A DNA stretch of 64,000 bases from Exobacillus caeni (GTDB lineage Bacteria; Bacillota; Bacilli; Bacillales; Guptibacillaceae): the NCBI RefSeq assembly GCF_005747095.1, contig NZ_SWLG01000015.1, forward strand, positions 1-64,000, written 5' to 3'. The notes beneath the pieces were generated by a model. The model was not told the origin of the DNA and searched no databases. It was given only the letters and a program-made list of their open reading frames with translations. The translations under genes and the position numbers were made by a program. Shown in pieces: positions 52,542 to 62,963 of this stretch; positions within the stretch are counted from its first letter, which is position 1; every line of letters begins with the position of its first letter.

Positions 52542-53213
52542 TTACAGTGGACCAGAAATACCTTGCTTGCGGATCATAATAAAGTGAGCACCCATTAATG
52601 CAAGCAATGCTCCTGGCAAGAAGAAAACATGGATAGCAAAGAAACGGGCAAGTGTTTGTGCACCGATAATTTCTCCACCTGCAAGCAATGTTTTTGCCAT
52701 TTCTCCGATCACTGGAATCGTAACAGCAATCTGAAGTCCTACTTTTGTAGCGAATAACGCTTTCATGTCCCATGGCAACAGGTAACCGGTAAAACCAAGA
52801 CCAAGCATTACAAAGAAGATTAAAACTCCTACTACCCAGTTTAGTTCACGAGGTTTTTTGTAAGCACCCTGGAAGAAAACACGTAAAGTATGTAGGAACA
52901 TCATGACGATTACCAGGCTCGCACCCCAATGGTGCATACCCCTGACGATGACGCCAAATGCTACCTCATTTTGAAGATAGTAAACAGATTCCCAGGCATT
53001 GACGATGTCTGGAACATAATACATAGTTAAGAACATACCAGAAAGAATTTGAATAACTACAATAAAGAATGTTAGCCCACCAAAGCAATATACAAATGCT
53101 GAAAAATGATGAGCCGGGTTAACGTGCTCAGGCACTTCGTGGTCTGCGATATCGCGCCACAATGGAGTTATGTCCAAGCGCTCATCGACCCAGTCGTAGA
53201 TCCGTTGTAACAT
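52542..53213 (-). CDS. qcrB: Menaquinol:cytochrome c reductase, cytochrome b6 subunit
   Basis: 223 residues, four helices. The histidine pairs that ligate the two haems b are visible in RGMHHWGASLVIVMMFLH (about 87-103) and AIHVFFLPGALL near 197. LPWDMKALFATKVG near 147 lies at the quinol site. A cysteine near residue 43 in VYCFGG fits the covalent haem site of b6-type subunits. Start ATG follows GGAGGGG. It lies between qcrA and qcrC. Confidence 0.95.
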   Translation of the reverse strand: MLQRIYDWVDERLDITPLWRDIADHEVPEHVNPAHHFSAFVYCFGGLTFFIVVIQILSGMFLTMYYVPDIVNAWESVYYLQNEVAFGVIVRGMHHWGASLVIVMMFLHTLRVFFQGAYKKPRELNWVVGVLIFFVMLGLGFTGYLLPWDMKALFATKVGLQIAVTIPVIGEMAKTLLAGGEIIGAQTLARFFAIHVFFLPGALLALMGAHFIMIRKQGISGPL

Positions 53214-53227
53214 CGGTTTTGCCCCTC

Positions 53228-53725
53228 CTATCGTGGTTCTGGTTTTCCAAGATAAAGTTTTCCTTTTTCAACTTTCATCTTGTATACATCTAACGGTGCT
53301 AACGGCGGTGTTCCAGGAACGTTTACCCCGTCCTTCGTATATCGACCGCCGTGACATGGGCAATAGAACTGATCCGGATAAGCCGCATTTGAAGACCAGT
53401 CAACAGTACAACCCAGATGCTTACAAACCGGAGAAAGGGCGACGATTTCATCCTTTTCATCTTTATAAACCCAGGCAGATTGCTCAACCTCAGATTCATA
53501 CCAACCGTCAACCTGATCCACTTTGAATTTTTTCCGTTGAGGTTCTTTCGTAATTTCACTAACGTCCATCACCGGCACCATCTCTTGCTCAGTACCTTCT
53601 TTTAAAACCGGATCAATCGCAAACCGAACCATCGGCATCAACATTCCGGCTGCCATAAATCCACCGACACCTGTAAGGGTATAGTTTAGAAATTGGCGTC
53701 TAGTAACCTCGTTTTTCTTCGCCAT
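53228..53725 (-). CDS. qcrA: Menaquinol:cytochrome c reductase, Rieske iron-sulfur subunit
   Basis: 165 residues. RRQFLNYTLTGVGGFMAAGML is a twin-arginine-like membrane signal, split here as RRQFLNYTLTG and VGGFMAAGM. The Rieske cluster ligands are CKHLGCTVDW near 107 and YCPCHGGRY near 128. It is exported via Tat and bound to the outer face. The start is the ATG after GGGGGGAAACCA at 53725. A frame to 53779 has no RBS. First gene of the qcr operon. Confidence 0.95.
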   Translation of the reverse strand: MAKKNEVTRRQFLNYTLTGVGGFMAAGMLMPMVRFAIDPVLKEGTEQEMVPVMDVSEITKEPQRKKFKVDQVDGWYESEVEQSAWVYKDEKDEIVALSPVCKHLGCTVDWSSNAAYPDQFYCPCHGGRYTKDGVNVPGTPPLAPLDVYKMKVEKGKLYLGKPEPR

Positions 53726-53798
53726 TGGTTTCCCCCCTATCCTATGAAGTAAGTCCAACCGGACAGAATTTTTACACACATATAACTAGGACATACCT

Positions 53799-53827
53799 AT
53801 GATAGCGTAGTCAGTAAACAGTGTCAA
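53799..53827 (-). promoter_or_regulatory. Sigma-A promoter of qcrABC
   Basis: On the minus strand a perfect TTGACA (53822-53827) and TATCAT (53799-53804) are 17 bp apart, about 75 bp before the qcrA start. Confidence 0.8.
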
Positions 53828-53860
53828 TAATATCATTTGCTAAAACCAAGAATCCATTCC

Positions 53861-54328
53861 TTATTTTGGGCTGTTTTGCCATTTTTTTGTTACAATTTGC
53901 AAAACCTGTTTGACCTGTGTCGAAACCGTTTCCATCTTATATTCATTGTCCATATGTTCGAGCGGTATCGAAGGTAGCCAGACAAGGGTATCCTCCAGCC
54001 TGTCCTCTGCATTCTTCCACTCCACGTCCGAAGTCAGGTACACCACGTAGGATGCACCGTTGCCAATTACCTCATTGTGCCATTCTGCAAGTCTTTTGAC
54101 CTTTTCTTCCATCGGTTCAGAATTTAAATAGGTGAACGGGGGAAGAAGCAGCAACCTGCCTCTTAACTGGCGTTCGAGTTCATGTGAAATAATCGAAATA
54201 TACTCACCTGCAGAGACAGTTCCTTTCAAATTGTTTTCCAGTCCAAACGGAATTAAAGGGACGACAATAGTGTCTACATATTCTTTTTCTTTCGCATACG
54301 TTTCTATATCAGACGCAATCCACTTCAT
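53861..54328 (-). CDS. ypiF: YpiF protein (DUF2487)
   Basis: 155 residues, starting MKWIASDIETYAKEK. There is a central ERQLRGRLLLLPPFTYL and a WHNEVIGNGASYVVYLTSD segment. It corresponds to YpiF, which precedes qcrA in B. subtilis. No catalytic motif was recognised. The start is the ATG after GGAGGAG. It overlaps the upstream GNAT gene by about 20 bases, indicating a joint transcript. Confidence 0.82.
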   Translation of the reverse strand: MKWIASDIETYAKEKEYVDTIVVPLIPFGLENNLKGTVSAGEYISIISHELERQLRGRLLLLPPFTYLNSEPMEEKVKRLAEWHNEVIGNGASYVVYLTSDVEWKNAEDRLEDTLVWLPSIPLEHMDNEYKMETVSTQVKQVLQIVTKKWQNSPK

Positions 54329-55184
54329 CAATTTTCTCCTCCTTTAACGGCTCCCCGATCAGGTGCCATGCAGTTGTCTCAAACCATTGCTTTTCAGGGA
54401 GCGAACGAAACATGCTCTCCGACATATCGAACCAGATTACTCTATCTTCTCTTTCTGCAAGCCTTATCGCTTTTTTCCAGAGTCCTGTCTGTTCGAAAAT
54501 ATCATTCCAAAAATATTTCAAATGGAAATAGCTTTCTCCCTTTTCTTCTGGCATTAAACAGAAAAAGCGCCCGTTCCTTGCCCACATTCGGCACCCACTC
54601 AAATAATCATCTGAAATATCTTCGGGATAAGCAGGAAGCGGATAATAAACAGCATACGGGAAAAAATTCATCCCCGATTCTTCCATCGCCTGCTTAAACA
54701 ACAGTTTTTTCTCTTTACATCCCTTAATCTCCTGCCAATCATCAGTGTCGCTATCCAGCGATGCAAAATGACCGCTTCCTGTACGGTTCAACTTTGAAGA
54801 GTAAATCTTCGCGATACAATCCATTGATAAATGAGATGCGATACTGTTCGCAGGTATGTTAGATTCTTCTGTCGCATAACCAATCCACTTAATGTGCGGG
54901 TTCTGTCTAAGCTGGCTTACCAAAAAACGAAATAGCTTTCTTGCAACGCCTTTCCCCCGGTCATGGACCCTGGTCCTGAGCCTTCCCAAAATAGCATATT
55001 GTATTTCATAAACTGTAATTCCAGCGATTCCAATCAGTTCATTTTCATAAAAAGCGCCATATAGAAGATCTTCCTGTACCAGCTTATCAAAAATCCTTAC
55101 TACATAATCGTTTTCGATTCCCGTTTCCATCTGACGGAATTGTTCGGCATCCCCAAGGCCGAGCCGCCTCATATGTAAATCCAT
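54309..55184 (-). CDS. GNAT-family N-acetyltransferase
   Basis: About 291 residues. The N-terminal 120 residues have the GNAT pattern: AFYENELIGIAGITVYEIQYA near 60-80 is split here as YENELIGIAGI and TVYEIQY, and RVHDRGKGVARKLFRFLV near 85-102 is the acetyl-CoA pyrophosphate-binding motif A. The C-terminal half has a different, unrecognised composition. The ATG at 55184 follows GGAGTGG. It stands between ypiB and ypiF, and I do not remember it in B. subtilis there. Confidence 0.78.
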   Translation of the reverse strand: MDLHMRRLGLGDAEQFRQMETGIENDYVVRIFDKLVQEDLLYGAFYENELIGIAGITVYEIQYAILGRLRTRVHDRGKGVARKLFRFLVSQLRQNPHIKWIGYATEESNIPANSIASHLSMDCIAKIYSSKLNRTGSGHFASLDSDTDDWQEIKGCKEKKLLFKQAMEESGMNFFPYAVYYPLPAYPEDISDDYLSGCRMWARNGRFFCLMPEEKGESYFHLKYFWNDIFEQTGLWKKAIRLAEREDRVIWFDMSESMFRSLPEKQWFETTAWHLIGEPLKEEKIDEVDCV

Positions 55185-55235
55185 TCGTTCCACTCCATCC
55201 CCATCTAGCAACTTTTCCATCCTTTTCAAGCATAA

Positions 55236-55262
55236 AAAAACCCTTGAATAACTTCAAGGGTT
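55236..55262 (-). terminator. Terminator of ypiB
   Basis: On the minus strand AACCCTTGAA pairs with TTCAAGGGTT around GTTA, followed by TTTTTT. It overlaps the ypiB stop codon. Confidence 0.85.
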
Positions 55263-55797
55263 AAAGCTCATTTAACTGCTCAGAGAGCCTTAAGAAAACC
55301 TCTTGATTTTTTTCATCAAGCGCTTCATCTATTTGCTTCAAGAGTTTTTCCTTTTTAAATGAAGCGAACGATTCATCAAGAAACATTTCCGCCCAGAAGG
55401 CAAACTTTTTATCTGCTACCATGTTTTCAGGCAAAAACGGATTTTCTTCTAATACAGCGACATAATGGGGGCTCGTGTTCTTCGCCTTGAAATTCAGTTG
55501 AATGTATATTGGTTCATTCTGGTTCAAGCGAATATCATGGAACGATTTTTCGGGATCTGTTGTTATGATGTTCTGTTTATAAAAACGAAAAGGCGCATTG
55601 TCCACACAATGAGTAGATATGACTAGCGCTTTAGGACAAAATTCTGCATTCTCCACAAAATGAACATTCCCCATTAGTACTTCATCACTAATCAAGTAAT
55701 TCAAAAGCCAGACGCATTCTCTCTTTTTGACTTGATAGTTTTTTAAGAACCATTTCAGGAAATCCTTCTTCTCCACAACAGATACGGAGCTGCTCAT
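55261..55797 (-). CDS. ypiB: YpiB family protein (UPF0302)
   Basis: 178 residues. N-terminal [28 protein letters not shown], split here as [15 protein letters not shown] and [10 protein letters not shown], is typical of UPF0302. The C-terminus is an acidic helix ([24 protein letters not shown]). It is identified by position next to ypiA. In Bacillus this family has been linked to LPS-like or wall regulation only indirectly, so no function is given. Confidence 0.85.
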   Translation of the reverse strand: MSSSVSVVEKKDFLKWFLKNYQVKKRECVWLLNYLISDEVLMGNVHFVENAEFCPKALVISTHCVDNAPFRFYKQNIITTDPEKSFHDIRLNQNEPIYIQLNFKAKNTSPHYVAVLEENPFLPENMVADKKFAFWAEMFLDESFASFKKEKLLKQIDEALDEKNQEVFLRLSEQLNEL

Positions 55798-55899
55798 TGC
55801 GATTCCTCCCCGATATATATAGCCTATAAGTAATATTCGCCATCGACTGCTGGATTCCTTCCAGAGCTAAAATAAAATCGGACTTGTTTTTGCAGGGAT

Positions 55900-57168
55900 T
55901 TAGATACGTTGTTCATCTTCAAATCGAAGGACTTCTTCTTCCAGATGGACAAGTGATGGATCGATAGACAGAGCTTGTTTGAAAAGCGCCACTGCTTCTT
56001 CCCTTTTGCCTTCTTCCATTAAAAACAGGCCGTATTCTTCCAAAAATACAGGATTGGTCTTTAAGTAAGTATATGCATTTTCGTAATGCTTTATTGCTTC
56101 TTTGTAGTTCTCAATTTGGTTGCTCGCTGTTGCGTAGTACCATTCGAAATAAGGGTCGCTTTCACCTATTTCTGTTAGGTGATCGATAAGCTCAAGAACT
56201 TCTTCGTATCTTTCTGCATCTTTCAGGTAACCTGCCAGCAGCTTGGCCCCTTCTGTATGTGAAGGATTTATTGCAAGAAGCGATCTTAAGTACCTCTCTC
56301 CGCTTTCACTATCTTTTTGCTTAAAGCTTAAGCGGCTTGCATTTAAATAAAGTGCCTCATTATATTCGTCCACCTCGATCCCTTTCGCTAGAGTAGCTAC
56401 CGCTTCATCAATTGCCCCTTCCTCTTCATATGCGTTCGCAAGGTACGGATAAAGCGTGCTGTACTGGTGATCAATCTCTTTAAGCTCCTCAAATGCCTTG
56501 ATCGCTTTTTTATATTGGTGGATTTGAAGCGCTGTAAACCCAAAACCGAATAATGCATTGATCTCTTTGTTTTTTATGAGACCTTCTTCATAATAGGTGA
56601 TCGCTTCCTCGAAATGCCCGCTTCCACTTAACGCTTCTGCCAATCGGAGTGCGATGCTCTGATCTGCAATTTCTGTTGAAGATTCCAGCACTTGTTTATA
56701 ATAAGGGACCGCTTTAACATACTGCCCCTGAGAAAGGTAAAATTCTCCTAGGCCGAACGTAATAATCGGTTCATTCGGCGCAGTTTTTTTCGCTTCTAAC
56801 AGTTTTTGTTCTGCTACTTCCTCCAGGCCTTCAGATTGATAAAGATCAGCGAGGAGCATCAATGCGGAAGGATATGCCGGATCGTCGGCGGTTATGTTGC
56901 TTAACGTTGAAATCGCTTCCTGCTCTTGTTCGGACTCAACATAGCATTCTGCTGCTAGAACGAGCAGCTGTCCTTCATTGGGATAAAACATTAAGAGCTC
57001 TTCAACAAGTTCTTTACTTTTATCGATCAAGCCCCATCCATAATAAAGATTTGCAATTTCGTATAACGTTTCATGATCTGCGTCCTTTTGAAGTTCTGAT
57101 AATTCATCTAATCCTTCTGTAACTTCTCCGGATTCAACAAGTGTTATTGCTTTATTAAGACGCTCCAC
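55900..57168 (-). CDS. ypiA: TPR protein YpiA
   Basis: 422 residues, almost entirely tetratricopeptide repeats. Recurring units such as GQYVKAVPYYKQVLE, GHFEEAITYYEEGL and ENYKEAIKHYENAY are visible, about ten to eleven in all. It is soluble, with no signal peptide. It should act as a protein-interaction scaffold. The start is GTG after AAAGGAG. It lies downstream of the aro genes as in B. subtilis. Confidence 0.9.
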   Translation of the reverse strand: MERLNKAITLVESGEVTEGLDELSELQKDADHETLYEIANLYYGWGLIDKSKELVEELLMFYPNEGQLLVLAAECYVESEQEQEAISTLSNITADDPAYPSALMLLADLYQSEGLEEVAEQKLLEAKKTAPNEPIITFGLGEFYLSQGQYVKAVPYYKQVLESSTEIADQSIALRLAEALSGSGHFEEAITYYEEGLIKNKEINALFGFGFTALQIHQYKKAIKAFEELKEIDHQYSTLYPYLANAYEEEGAIDEAVATLAKGIEVDEYNEALYLNASRLSFKQKDSESGERYLRSLLAINPSHTEGAKLLAGYLKDAERYEEVLELIDHLTEIGESDPYFEWYYATASNQIENYKEAIKHYENAYTYLKTNPVFLEEYGLFLMEEGKREEAVALFKQALSIDPSLVHLEEEVLRFEDEQRI

Positions 57169-57205
57169 TTTAACTTCTCCTTTATTTTCAACTTTATCGT
57201 TTTAA

Positions 57206-58114
57206 TTAATAAGCTTTGTTAATAGTAGAAAAAAAACCAGGCCGTTTAATAACTAATCTCTGCCCAAACTCAGGCCGTTCATAAGTTATTTCACCTGACT
57301 TCATAACCTGTCCCCTTAACACGCTATAAACGGGTTCCCTTTTATGATAAATAACTTTCTCATCTTCTTCAAATGCCATGCTTTCGATTAATGGAAATAA
57401 ATTATAGTCCAGATCGCTTTTGGAAAGGATACGCCCCTTTTGAGGGAAGATCCCAATTTGTTTCAGCAGGGAAAAGTCTATTTGTTCATTCATTTCAGGA
57501 ATGGTGGTATTTGTCGGAATGGTCAACCTTCCAGAAATCTCTTTCCATTGTTTTTCCAGAAGGATACGCTTTCGTTCAGGAAGATGAAGTTTGTGAAGAT
57601 CCGGGGCAATTACGGCATTATAAGGAAAAATCTTCTGTTGAACCCATTCCCACGGTACAGTTTGCAAATCCTTCTCTGTTTCCGGCTCAGCGATTATATA
57701 AGGAATGAGATGCTTGTTGCATTGCTGGACTAATCCTGGGGTGACTTTTATCATCGGAACAGAGACACCAATAACAAAATCTAGGCTGCTATTTTTCATT
57801 TTATCTAACGCATTATTGATCTCTTCAGGCAGTTTACGCTCCTTTGTTACATTGCAAATAACAAGAAGTGTCGTACAACCGATCTTTTGATAACTTTTCA
57901 ACCTTTCTTTAAATGCTTCGTTCTCAAGCTGCAAGAGGCTTCTATCCATCATAATTTTTCCGGGTGCCATCACAAACCTTTCCATATTACAAGCAATTCT
58001 GCGTTTTAACCTTACAGAACCTGTAATAAATTCTACCTTTCCGTCCTTAATAACAAGCTTCTTTTTCTCTCCTTGCCCCGGAAAAATGGTTGCGTTCTCC
58101 ATGATATATTCCAC
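57206..58114 (-). CDS. Degenerate amidohydrolase-like protein of unknown function
   Basis: 302 residues. The N-terminus MEYIMENATIFPGQGEKKKL followed by VIKDGKVEFI resembles the beta domain of amidohydrolases such as N-acetylglucosamine-6-phosphate deacetylase. Where such enzymes have PGxIDxHxH, this has APGKIMMDRSLL, with no metal-binding histidines. IGCTTLLVICNVTKERK and VIGVSVPMIKVTPGL look like TIM-barrel strands. It may be an inactive paralog. It stands between aroA and ypiA, an insertion relative to B. subtilis. Start GTG after GGAGGGGG. Confidence 0.68.
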   Translation of the reverse strand: MEYIMENATIFPGQGEKKKLVIKDGKVEFITGSVRLKRRIACNMERFVMAPGKIMMDRSLLQLENEAFKERLKSYQKIGCTTLLVICNVTKERKLPEEINNALDKMKNSSLDFVIGVSVPMIKVTPGLVQQCNKHLIPYIIAEPETEKDLQTVPWEWVQQKIFPYNAVIAPDLHKLHLPERKRILLEKQWKEISGRLTIPTNTTIPEMNEQIDFSLLKQIGIFPQKGRILSKSDLDYNLFPLIESMAFEEDEKVIYHKREPVYSVLRGQVMKSGEITYERPEFGQRLVIKRPGFFSTINKAY

Positions 58115-58174
58115 CCTGCCCCCTCCTCATTTTGCCTCGCTTTACTGACAAGCTATGAGGAGCAACCTGAATTT

Positions 58175-58267
58175 ATGTATAAAACCACATCCGGCCAAAT
58201 TGCAAAAAAAATCTACCATGCAGCCCTTGACAGCGCTTACATGATAGAAGTAAAAAAATATGGATAG
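58175..58267 (+). CDS. Possible 30-residue peptide
   Basis: The frame starts MYKTTSGQIAKKIYHAALDS and ends MIEVKKYG. It is basic and without hydrophobic segments. GAGGAG lies about 12 bases before the ATG, a bit far. A small spore-type protein is possible, but the support is weak. Confidence 0.3.
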   Translation: MYKTTSGQIAKKIYHAALDSAYMIEVKKYG

Positions 58268-58289
58268 GAGTGGAGAGAAACCATTACTA

Positions 58290-58530
58290 TTCTTATTATA
58301 ACAATGCTTTCCAAAAAATCAACAGATATTTTAGAAAATTTAGTATTTATTCGATGACTCGCTAACAGAAATTACCTGGAGCCTGAACTCCAAAAAAATA
58401 ACTAAGGGTTGTTTTAAGTCTCATTTTCCGCTGGAGTACGGTGAACCTACTTAGCGTCCTTGAGCTTTTTCATTCCACCTCTGCTATTCTCGCCATCGAG
58501 GATTTTCCCTTGCTAAAAGTTATACTTTTC
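58290..58530. other. Non-coding stretch with repeat-like text
   Basis: No gene is visible. A segment near 58425-58500 (TTTTCCGCTGGAGTACGG onward) resembles the dispersed element seen at 30905, in degraded form. Confidence 0.35.
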
Positions 58531-58531
58531 T

Positions 58532-58563
58532 AAACGGTAAAGAAGCACAGTCCGAAAACTGCG
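58532..58563 (-). terminator. Terminator of the aromatic operon segment
   Basis: On the minus strand GAGCGCAGT and ACTGTGCTTC pair with a mismatch, followed by TTTACC. It comes right after the aroA stop. Confidence 0.65.
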
Positions 58564-58574
58564 CTCTTTTCCTT

Positions 58575-59864
58575 TTATGTCCGAAGCTTTTCAAGATCCT
58601 CAAAGAAATTCGGATAGGAAACTGAAATAGCATCCGCCAGCTCAAGTTCAACGGGGCTATCAGCAATACAGCCGGCAACCGCCAGCGACATACCGATCCG
58701 ATGGTCCCCAAGGCTAGTTACAGGTCCGCCGTTAAGCTTTGTTTTTCCTTCTATTATCATACCGTCATCTGTGGCTGTGACCGAAGCACCAAGCTTAGCC
58801 AGCTGTGTGACGACCGCATCGATTCTGTTCGTTTCTTTAACCTTTAATTCAGCTGCATCTTTTATGACAGTCTTCCCCTCAGCTTGCGTAGCAAGGAGGG
58901 CGATAACAGGGATTTCATCGATCAGGCGTGGAATCATTTCCCCTTCGATCGTTATTCCTTCCAACTCAGATGAAGTTATATGGAGATCGGCGACCTCTTC
59001 CCCGTTTTCTTCTCTCTTATTGTTAATGGCGAGATTGGCACCCATTTCCTGAAGGACATCGATTATTCCCGAACGGGTAGAATTAATGCCTACATCGGTT
59101 AACGTTATATCACTACCTGGAGTTATTGCTGCTGCTGCAAGAAAAAAAGCTGCTGATGAAATATCTGCTGGTACAGATACCTTCGTACCGGTTAGCTTCT
59201 GGCCCCCCTTTACGATCACTTGCCCTTCGTTCCGGGAAACGGAGGCACCAAAGCTCTTGAGCATCCGTTCTGTATGGTCTCTGGACAGGAACGGTTCAGA
59301 AAGGGTAGTTGTCCCTTCCGCCTGTAGAGCCGCAAGAATAAGGCTGGACTTCACCTGGGCGCTTGCTACAGGCGAATCATACGTTATTGCCTGCAGCCCG
59401 CCTCCCCTAACAGAAATCGGCGTTAGAGAACCATTTTCTCTTCCATCGATTTTTGCACCCATCTTCTGTAACGGAATAGTGACGCGGTCCATCGGCCTTT
59501 TTGAAATCGAAGCATCTCCAACTAATACAGAGTGAAACGGCCTTCCCGCTAAAATTCCGAGCAGCAATCTGGCCGTCGTTCCAGAATTACCGACATCCAG
59601 AGGCGATAAAGGTTCCTGTAGCCCTTCCAACCCCTTTCCATGGATGCGAAGAGATTCACCTTTATGCTCGATCTCAACACCAAGGCTTTTAAAACATTTG
59701 ATTGTACTCAAACAATCCTCCCCGTTAAGAAAGCCGGTCACTTCCGTTATTCCATTTGCCATCGAACCGAACATCACCGCTCTATGAGAGATAGACTTAT
59801 CCCCTGGAACCTTAATTGAACCTTTTAAACTGCGGTTGTTGTTTTCTATTTTTCTGATTCCCAT
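58575..59864 (-). CDS. aroA: 3-phosphoshikimate 1-carboxyvinyltransferase (EPSP synthase)
   Basis: 429 residues, called aroE in B. subtilis. [18 protein letters not shown] near 19-36 binds shikimate phosphate, [18 protein letters not shown] near 89 and RDHTERML near 195 are conserved, and the C-terminal [10 protein letters not shown] contains catalytic residues near 340. It makes EPSP, the step before chorismate. It follows tyrA by 11 bp, so the two are co-transcribed. The RBS is AAGGAG. Confidence 0.96.
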   Translation of the reverse strand: MGIRKIENNNRSLKGSIKVPGDKSISHRAVMFGSMANGITEVTGFLNGEDCLSTIKCFKSLGVEIEHKGESLRIHGKGLEGLQEPLSPLDVGNSGTTARLLLGILAGRPFHSVLVGDASISKRPMDRVTIPLQKMGAKIDGRENGSLTPISVRGGGLQAITYDSPVASAQVKSSLILAALQAEGTTTLSEPFLSRDHTERMLKSFGASVSRNEGQVIVKGGQKLTGTKVSVPADISSAAFFLAAAAITPGSDITLTDVGINSTRSGIIDVLQEMGANLAINNKREENGEEVADLHITSSELEGITIEGEMIPRLIDEIPVIALLATQAEGKTVIKDAAELKVKETNRIDAVVTQLAKLGASVTATDDGMIIEGKTKLNGGPVTSLGDHRIGMSLAVAGCIADSPVELELADAISVSYPNFFEDLEKLRT

Positions 59865-59875
59865 TCTTTTACTCC

Positions 59876-60982
59876 TTACTTATCAAGGTATGTTTCATAG
59901 TATGGGCCCAGTTTCTTTTGTGCTTCCTGGCGATCGGTTTCACTTCTGAAGCTAACGCGAAGGACACCCATGATATCTTCTCTTGTCTCGATGATACGAA
60001 TATTTGTAATGCTGATCTTTTCCTCAGCCAACAATTTAGTTATACTTGCAATGACTCCCGGCTCGTCTTCTACATCTACATAAAGGTCATAGAAAGAAGG
60101 AATTGCACCTTTCGACCTTCCAGGCAAGCGGTCACGAAATTGTTTTGATCTGGTAAAGTAATCCAATATTCCCTGACTGTTTTCATCTTTGATCAACTCT
60201 TTGATTTTTCCGAGTTCTTCATCCCACTGGTCCAATAAGGAAAGAAGGACTTCTCTGTTATGCAGAAGAATGTCCCGCCACATCTCAGGACTGCTTGAAG
60301 CTATCCGGGTTATATCACGAAAACCGCCTGCTGCAAAACGTGACAACGTCCCTTTTGCTTGATCTTCGTCTGCTACATAATTCACGAGACTCGCTGCAAG
60401 GACATGGGGGAAATGGCTGATAATCCCAACTAACCGGTCGTGTTCTTTTTCATCCATCACAACAAAAACAGCACCTGTTCCTTCGAGCCAGCCTTTTAGC
60501 TTTTCCACCGAATCAGATGAATTTTCGCCCTCGGCAGGAACAAGGAGATAAAAGGCATTTTCAAATAAATGGGCCCTTGCAGCCGTAACACCGCTTTTAT
60601 GGGAACCCGCCATTGGATGCCCACCAATGAAAACAGCTTTTCCACCAAGTTTATTCCGTGCTATATCCACCACTTTTTTCTTCGTGCTGCCTACATCGGT
60701 AATAATGACGTTCTTCTTTAATTGTAAACCCATAAGTTGGTCTATTATGTTTTCGGTTTGGACAACAGGGGTCGCAATAACGATTAAATCAGCTTCAGTA
60801 GCCGAAGAAGCAAGATCTGTACTTGATTCGTCGATGACCTTCAGCGTTTCGGCCAGTTTCAGCTGGTTCTCATTAAGATCGTATCCAATGATGCGGCATT
60901 TTTCATGTTTTCTTTTTATTCCAAGCGCAATTGATCCGCCGATCAAGCCAAGGCCAATCAATAGAACGGTATTTTTTTCCAT
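59876..60982 (-). CDS. tyrA: Prephenate dehydrogenase with ACT domain
   Basis: About 368 residues. The nucleotide-binding [18 protein letters not shown] is at about 6-23. [16 protein letters not shown] near 120 holds a catalytic His. A C-terminal ACT domain (about 295-365, with [18 protein letters not shown]) would bind tyrosine for feedback inhibition. It makes 4-hydroxyphenylpyruvate from prephenate. The start is the ATG after TAGGAGTTGG. Confidence 0.95.
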   Translation of the reverse strand: MEKNTVLLIGLGLIGGSIALGIKRKHEKCRIIGYDLNENQLKLAETLKVIDESSTDLASSATEADLIVIATPVVQTENIIDQLMGLQLKKNVIITDVGSTKKKVVDIARNKLGGKAVFIGGHPMAGSHKSGVTAARAHLFENAFYLLVPAEGENSSDSVEKLKGWLEGTGAVFVVMDEKEHDRLVGIISHFPHVLAASLVNYVADEDQAKGTLSRFAAGGFRDITRIASSSPEMWRDILLHNREVLLSLLDQWDEELGKIKELIKDENSQGILDYFTRSKQFRDRLPGRSKGAIPSFYDLYVDVEDEPGVIASITKLLAEEKISITNIRIIETREDIMGVLRVSFRSETDRQEAQKKLGPYYETYLDK

Positions 60983-61040
60983 CTCCAACTCCTACAATGC
61001 TTAATAAATTTGTTTCATGAGTAATTTGTTGACAAAGATT

Positions 61041-62129
61041 TTAATTTTTTAGCCAGTCTGACAGGCATGTGATGATTTCTTGGTTTTGTTGTTTGTCTCC
61101 GACTGTTATACGAACTGCGTTCGGAAAGCCTAGTGCATTACCGGAACGAACGATAAATCCCTGTCTTAATAGATAATCGAATACCTCATCTCCCGACTTG
61201 TTCCCGAATCCAATAAGGATAAAGTTACCTTGCGATTCATAATAATCAAGAGAAAATTCTTCACAGAACGTATAAAATTGCTGTAAGCCTTCCTGGTTCT
61301 TCTTTTTGCAGGCTTGAACGAATTCCTGGTCACCCATAGCTGCGACCGCAGCGGCCTGCGCGATTCTAGATGTATTGAATGGCTCACGGGCTGGCTCGAT
61401 CGTCTGGATGACCGATTCGTTTGCAATACCGTATCCAACACGCAGCGCTGCAAGCCCATATGCTTTGGAAAACGTTCGGAGGATAATGAGGTTTGGAAAT
61501 TTGTCAAGCAAAGCTATCGTATCCGGATAGTCATCTGCCGTCACATATTCTGCGTACGCTTCGTCGCAAACAACCAGGACATCCTTCGGGACTTTATTTA
61601 AAAACGGTAATAGGTCAGCTTCTTTTATATAGACTCCGGTTGGATTATTAGGAGTACATAACCAGACGATTTCTGTGTTTTTATCAATGGCAGAGAGCAT
61701 TTCATCGAGCTGGTGCTTTCCGTTGTCAAGCTCAACTTCCCTGATTTCAGCACCTTCGATAACCGCGTTGTGCTTATACTGGGGAAACGTTGGAGCTGCC
61801 ATTACTGTATTTTTCCCTGGACTAAGATACGCCCTGCAAAGAATCTGCACGATTTCGTCGGAGCCGTTTCCGAAAATAAGATTCTTTCCGTCTACTCCTA
61901 GAAATTCGCTGACCGTTTCTCTTAATCTTGCAGCATACCCGTCAGGATAAACAGCAAGAGACGATAATTCTTTTGAAACAGCCTCTTTTACTTCCGGTGA
62001 ACAGCCGAAAGGATTCTCGTTCGACGCTAGCTTTGTGACTTTTTTTAATCCTAACTCCCGTTTGACCTCTTCGATCGGCTTTCCTGGCTGGTACGGCTTT
62101 AAATCATACATTTGGGGTTTAGCGTTCAT
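61041..62129 (-). CDS. hisC: Histidinol-phosphate/aromatic aminotransferase
   Basis: 362 residues, PLP type I fold. [13 protein letters not shown] near 34, [15 protein letters not shown] near 86, [11 protein letters not shown] near 161 and the Schiff-base Lys in [16 protein letters not shown] near 222. In Bacillus it serves histidine as well as tyrosine and phenylalanine synthesis, which explains its place in the aromatic operon. It lies 9 bp after trpA. Start ATG follows GAGGTG. Confidence 0.95.
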   Translation of the reverse strand: MNAKPQMYDLKPYQPGKPIEEVKRELGLKKVTKLASNENPFGCSPEVKEAVSKELSSLAVYPDGYAARLRETVSEFLGVDGKNLIFGNGSDEIVQILCRAYLSPGKNTVMAAPTFPQYKHNAVIEGAEIREVELDNGKHQLDEMLSAIDKNTEIVWLCTPNNPTGVYIKEADLLPFLNKVPKDVLVVCDEAYAEYVTADDYPDTIALLDKFPNLIILRTFSKAYGLAALRVGYGIANESVIQTIEPAREPFNTSRIAQAAAVAAMGDQEFVQACKKKNQEGLQQFYTFCEEFSLDYYESQGNFILIGFGNKSGDEVFDYLLRQGFIVRSGNALGFPNAVRITVGDKQQNQEIITCLSDWLKN

Positions 62130-62138
62130 AAGGGCACC

Positions 62139-62963
62139 TCACGTTGATAATTTTTCAGTTCGATAGGGAGCTGTAAGAGCTGCTGCAAAGTCCCCTATCT
62201 GTTTGATAGCCTTCTCTCTGGTTTTTGGATCTTGCAAATCCGCTTCATGCGATGCAACCCTTTTAATAAGTGCACTTCCTACAATAACGCCATCACAGCT
62301 TTCTTTTAATGCTTCTACCTGTTCGGCTTTGCTGACACCGAATCCTACAGCAACAGGTGCACTGCTGTATTTTTTCACCTTTTCTAAAAAAGCGAACACA
62401 GAAGCATGGAACTCTGACCTTACACCAGTTACACCAAGTGAAGAAACACAATAAAGAAAGCCGGACGCGTTACCTGCAATTTGTTGTAATCTTTCCTCTG
62501 AGGTTGTTGGCGCTACAAGCGAAATAAGTGCAAGCCCTTCCTTTTCACATAAGGCTCTTAAATGTTCGCCTTCTTCATAAGGCAGATCGGGTACAAGTAT
62601 ACCGTCAACTTCATTTTCGCGCGCTAAAGCAAAGAAGTAATCTTCTCCTAATTGTAACAGAAGATTATAATAAGTAAATATAATGACAGGAATTTTCAGA
62701 CCCTTTTCTCTCATTTTTTTTACAGATTTAATGGAGCTTTCAAGCGTCGTATTATTCTTCAGGGAACGGGATGCTGCTTCCTGGATCACCGGACCGTCTG
62801 CAAGAGGATCAGAATACGGGATGCCAAGCTCGATTACGTTTGCTCCTCTGTCCTGAAGTTCAACCGCCAATTCGATCGTTGCTTGTTCATTAGGATCGCC
62901 TGACATGATAAATGGAATGAATAGGTCGTTCCTTCCTTCAACATATTTCTTAAACCGTTTCAA
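62139..62963 (-). CDS. trpA: Tryptophan synthase alpha chain
   Basis: 274 residues. [19 protein letters not shown] near 47 contains the catalytic Asp and is next to the Glu in the family. [16 protein letters not shown] near 157 and [16 protein letters not shown] near 208 form the phosphate-binding part. It cleaves indole-glycerol phosphate to indole. The start is a TTG (62963) after GGGAGGGG that overlaps the trpB stop codon (ATTGA). The longer frame to 63029 lies inside trpB. Confidence 0.95.
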   Translation of the reverse strand: MKRFKKYVEGRNDLFIPFIMSGDPNEQATIELAVELQDRGANVIELGIPYSDPLADGPVIQEAASRSLKNNTTLESSIKSVKKMREKGLKIPVIIFTYYNLLLQLGEDYFFALARENEVDGILVPDLPYEEGEHLRALCEKEGLALISLVAPTTSEERLQQIAGNASGFLYCVSSLGVTGVRSEFHASVFAFLEKVKKYSSAPVAVGFGVSKAEQVEALKESCDGVIVGSALIKRVASHEADLQDPKTREKAIKQIGDFAAALTAPYRTEKLST

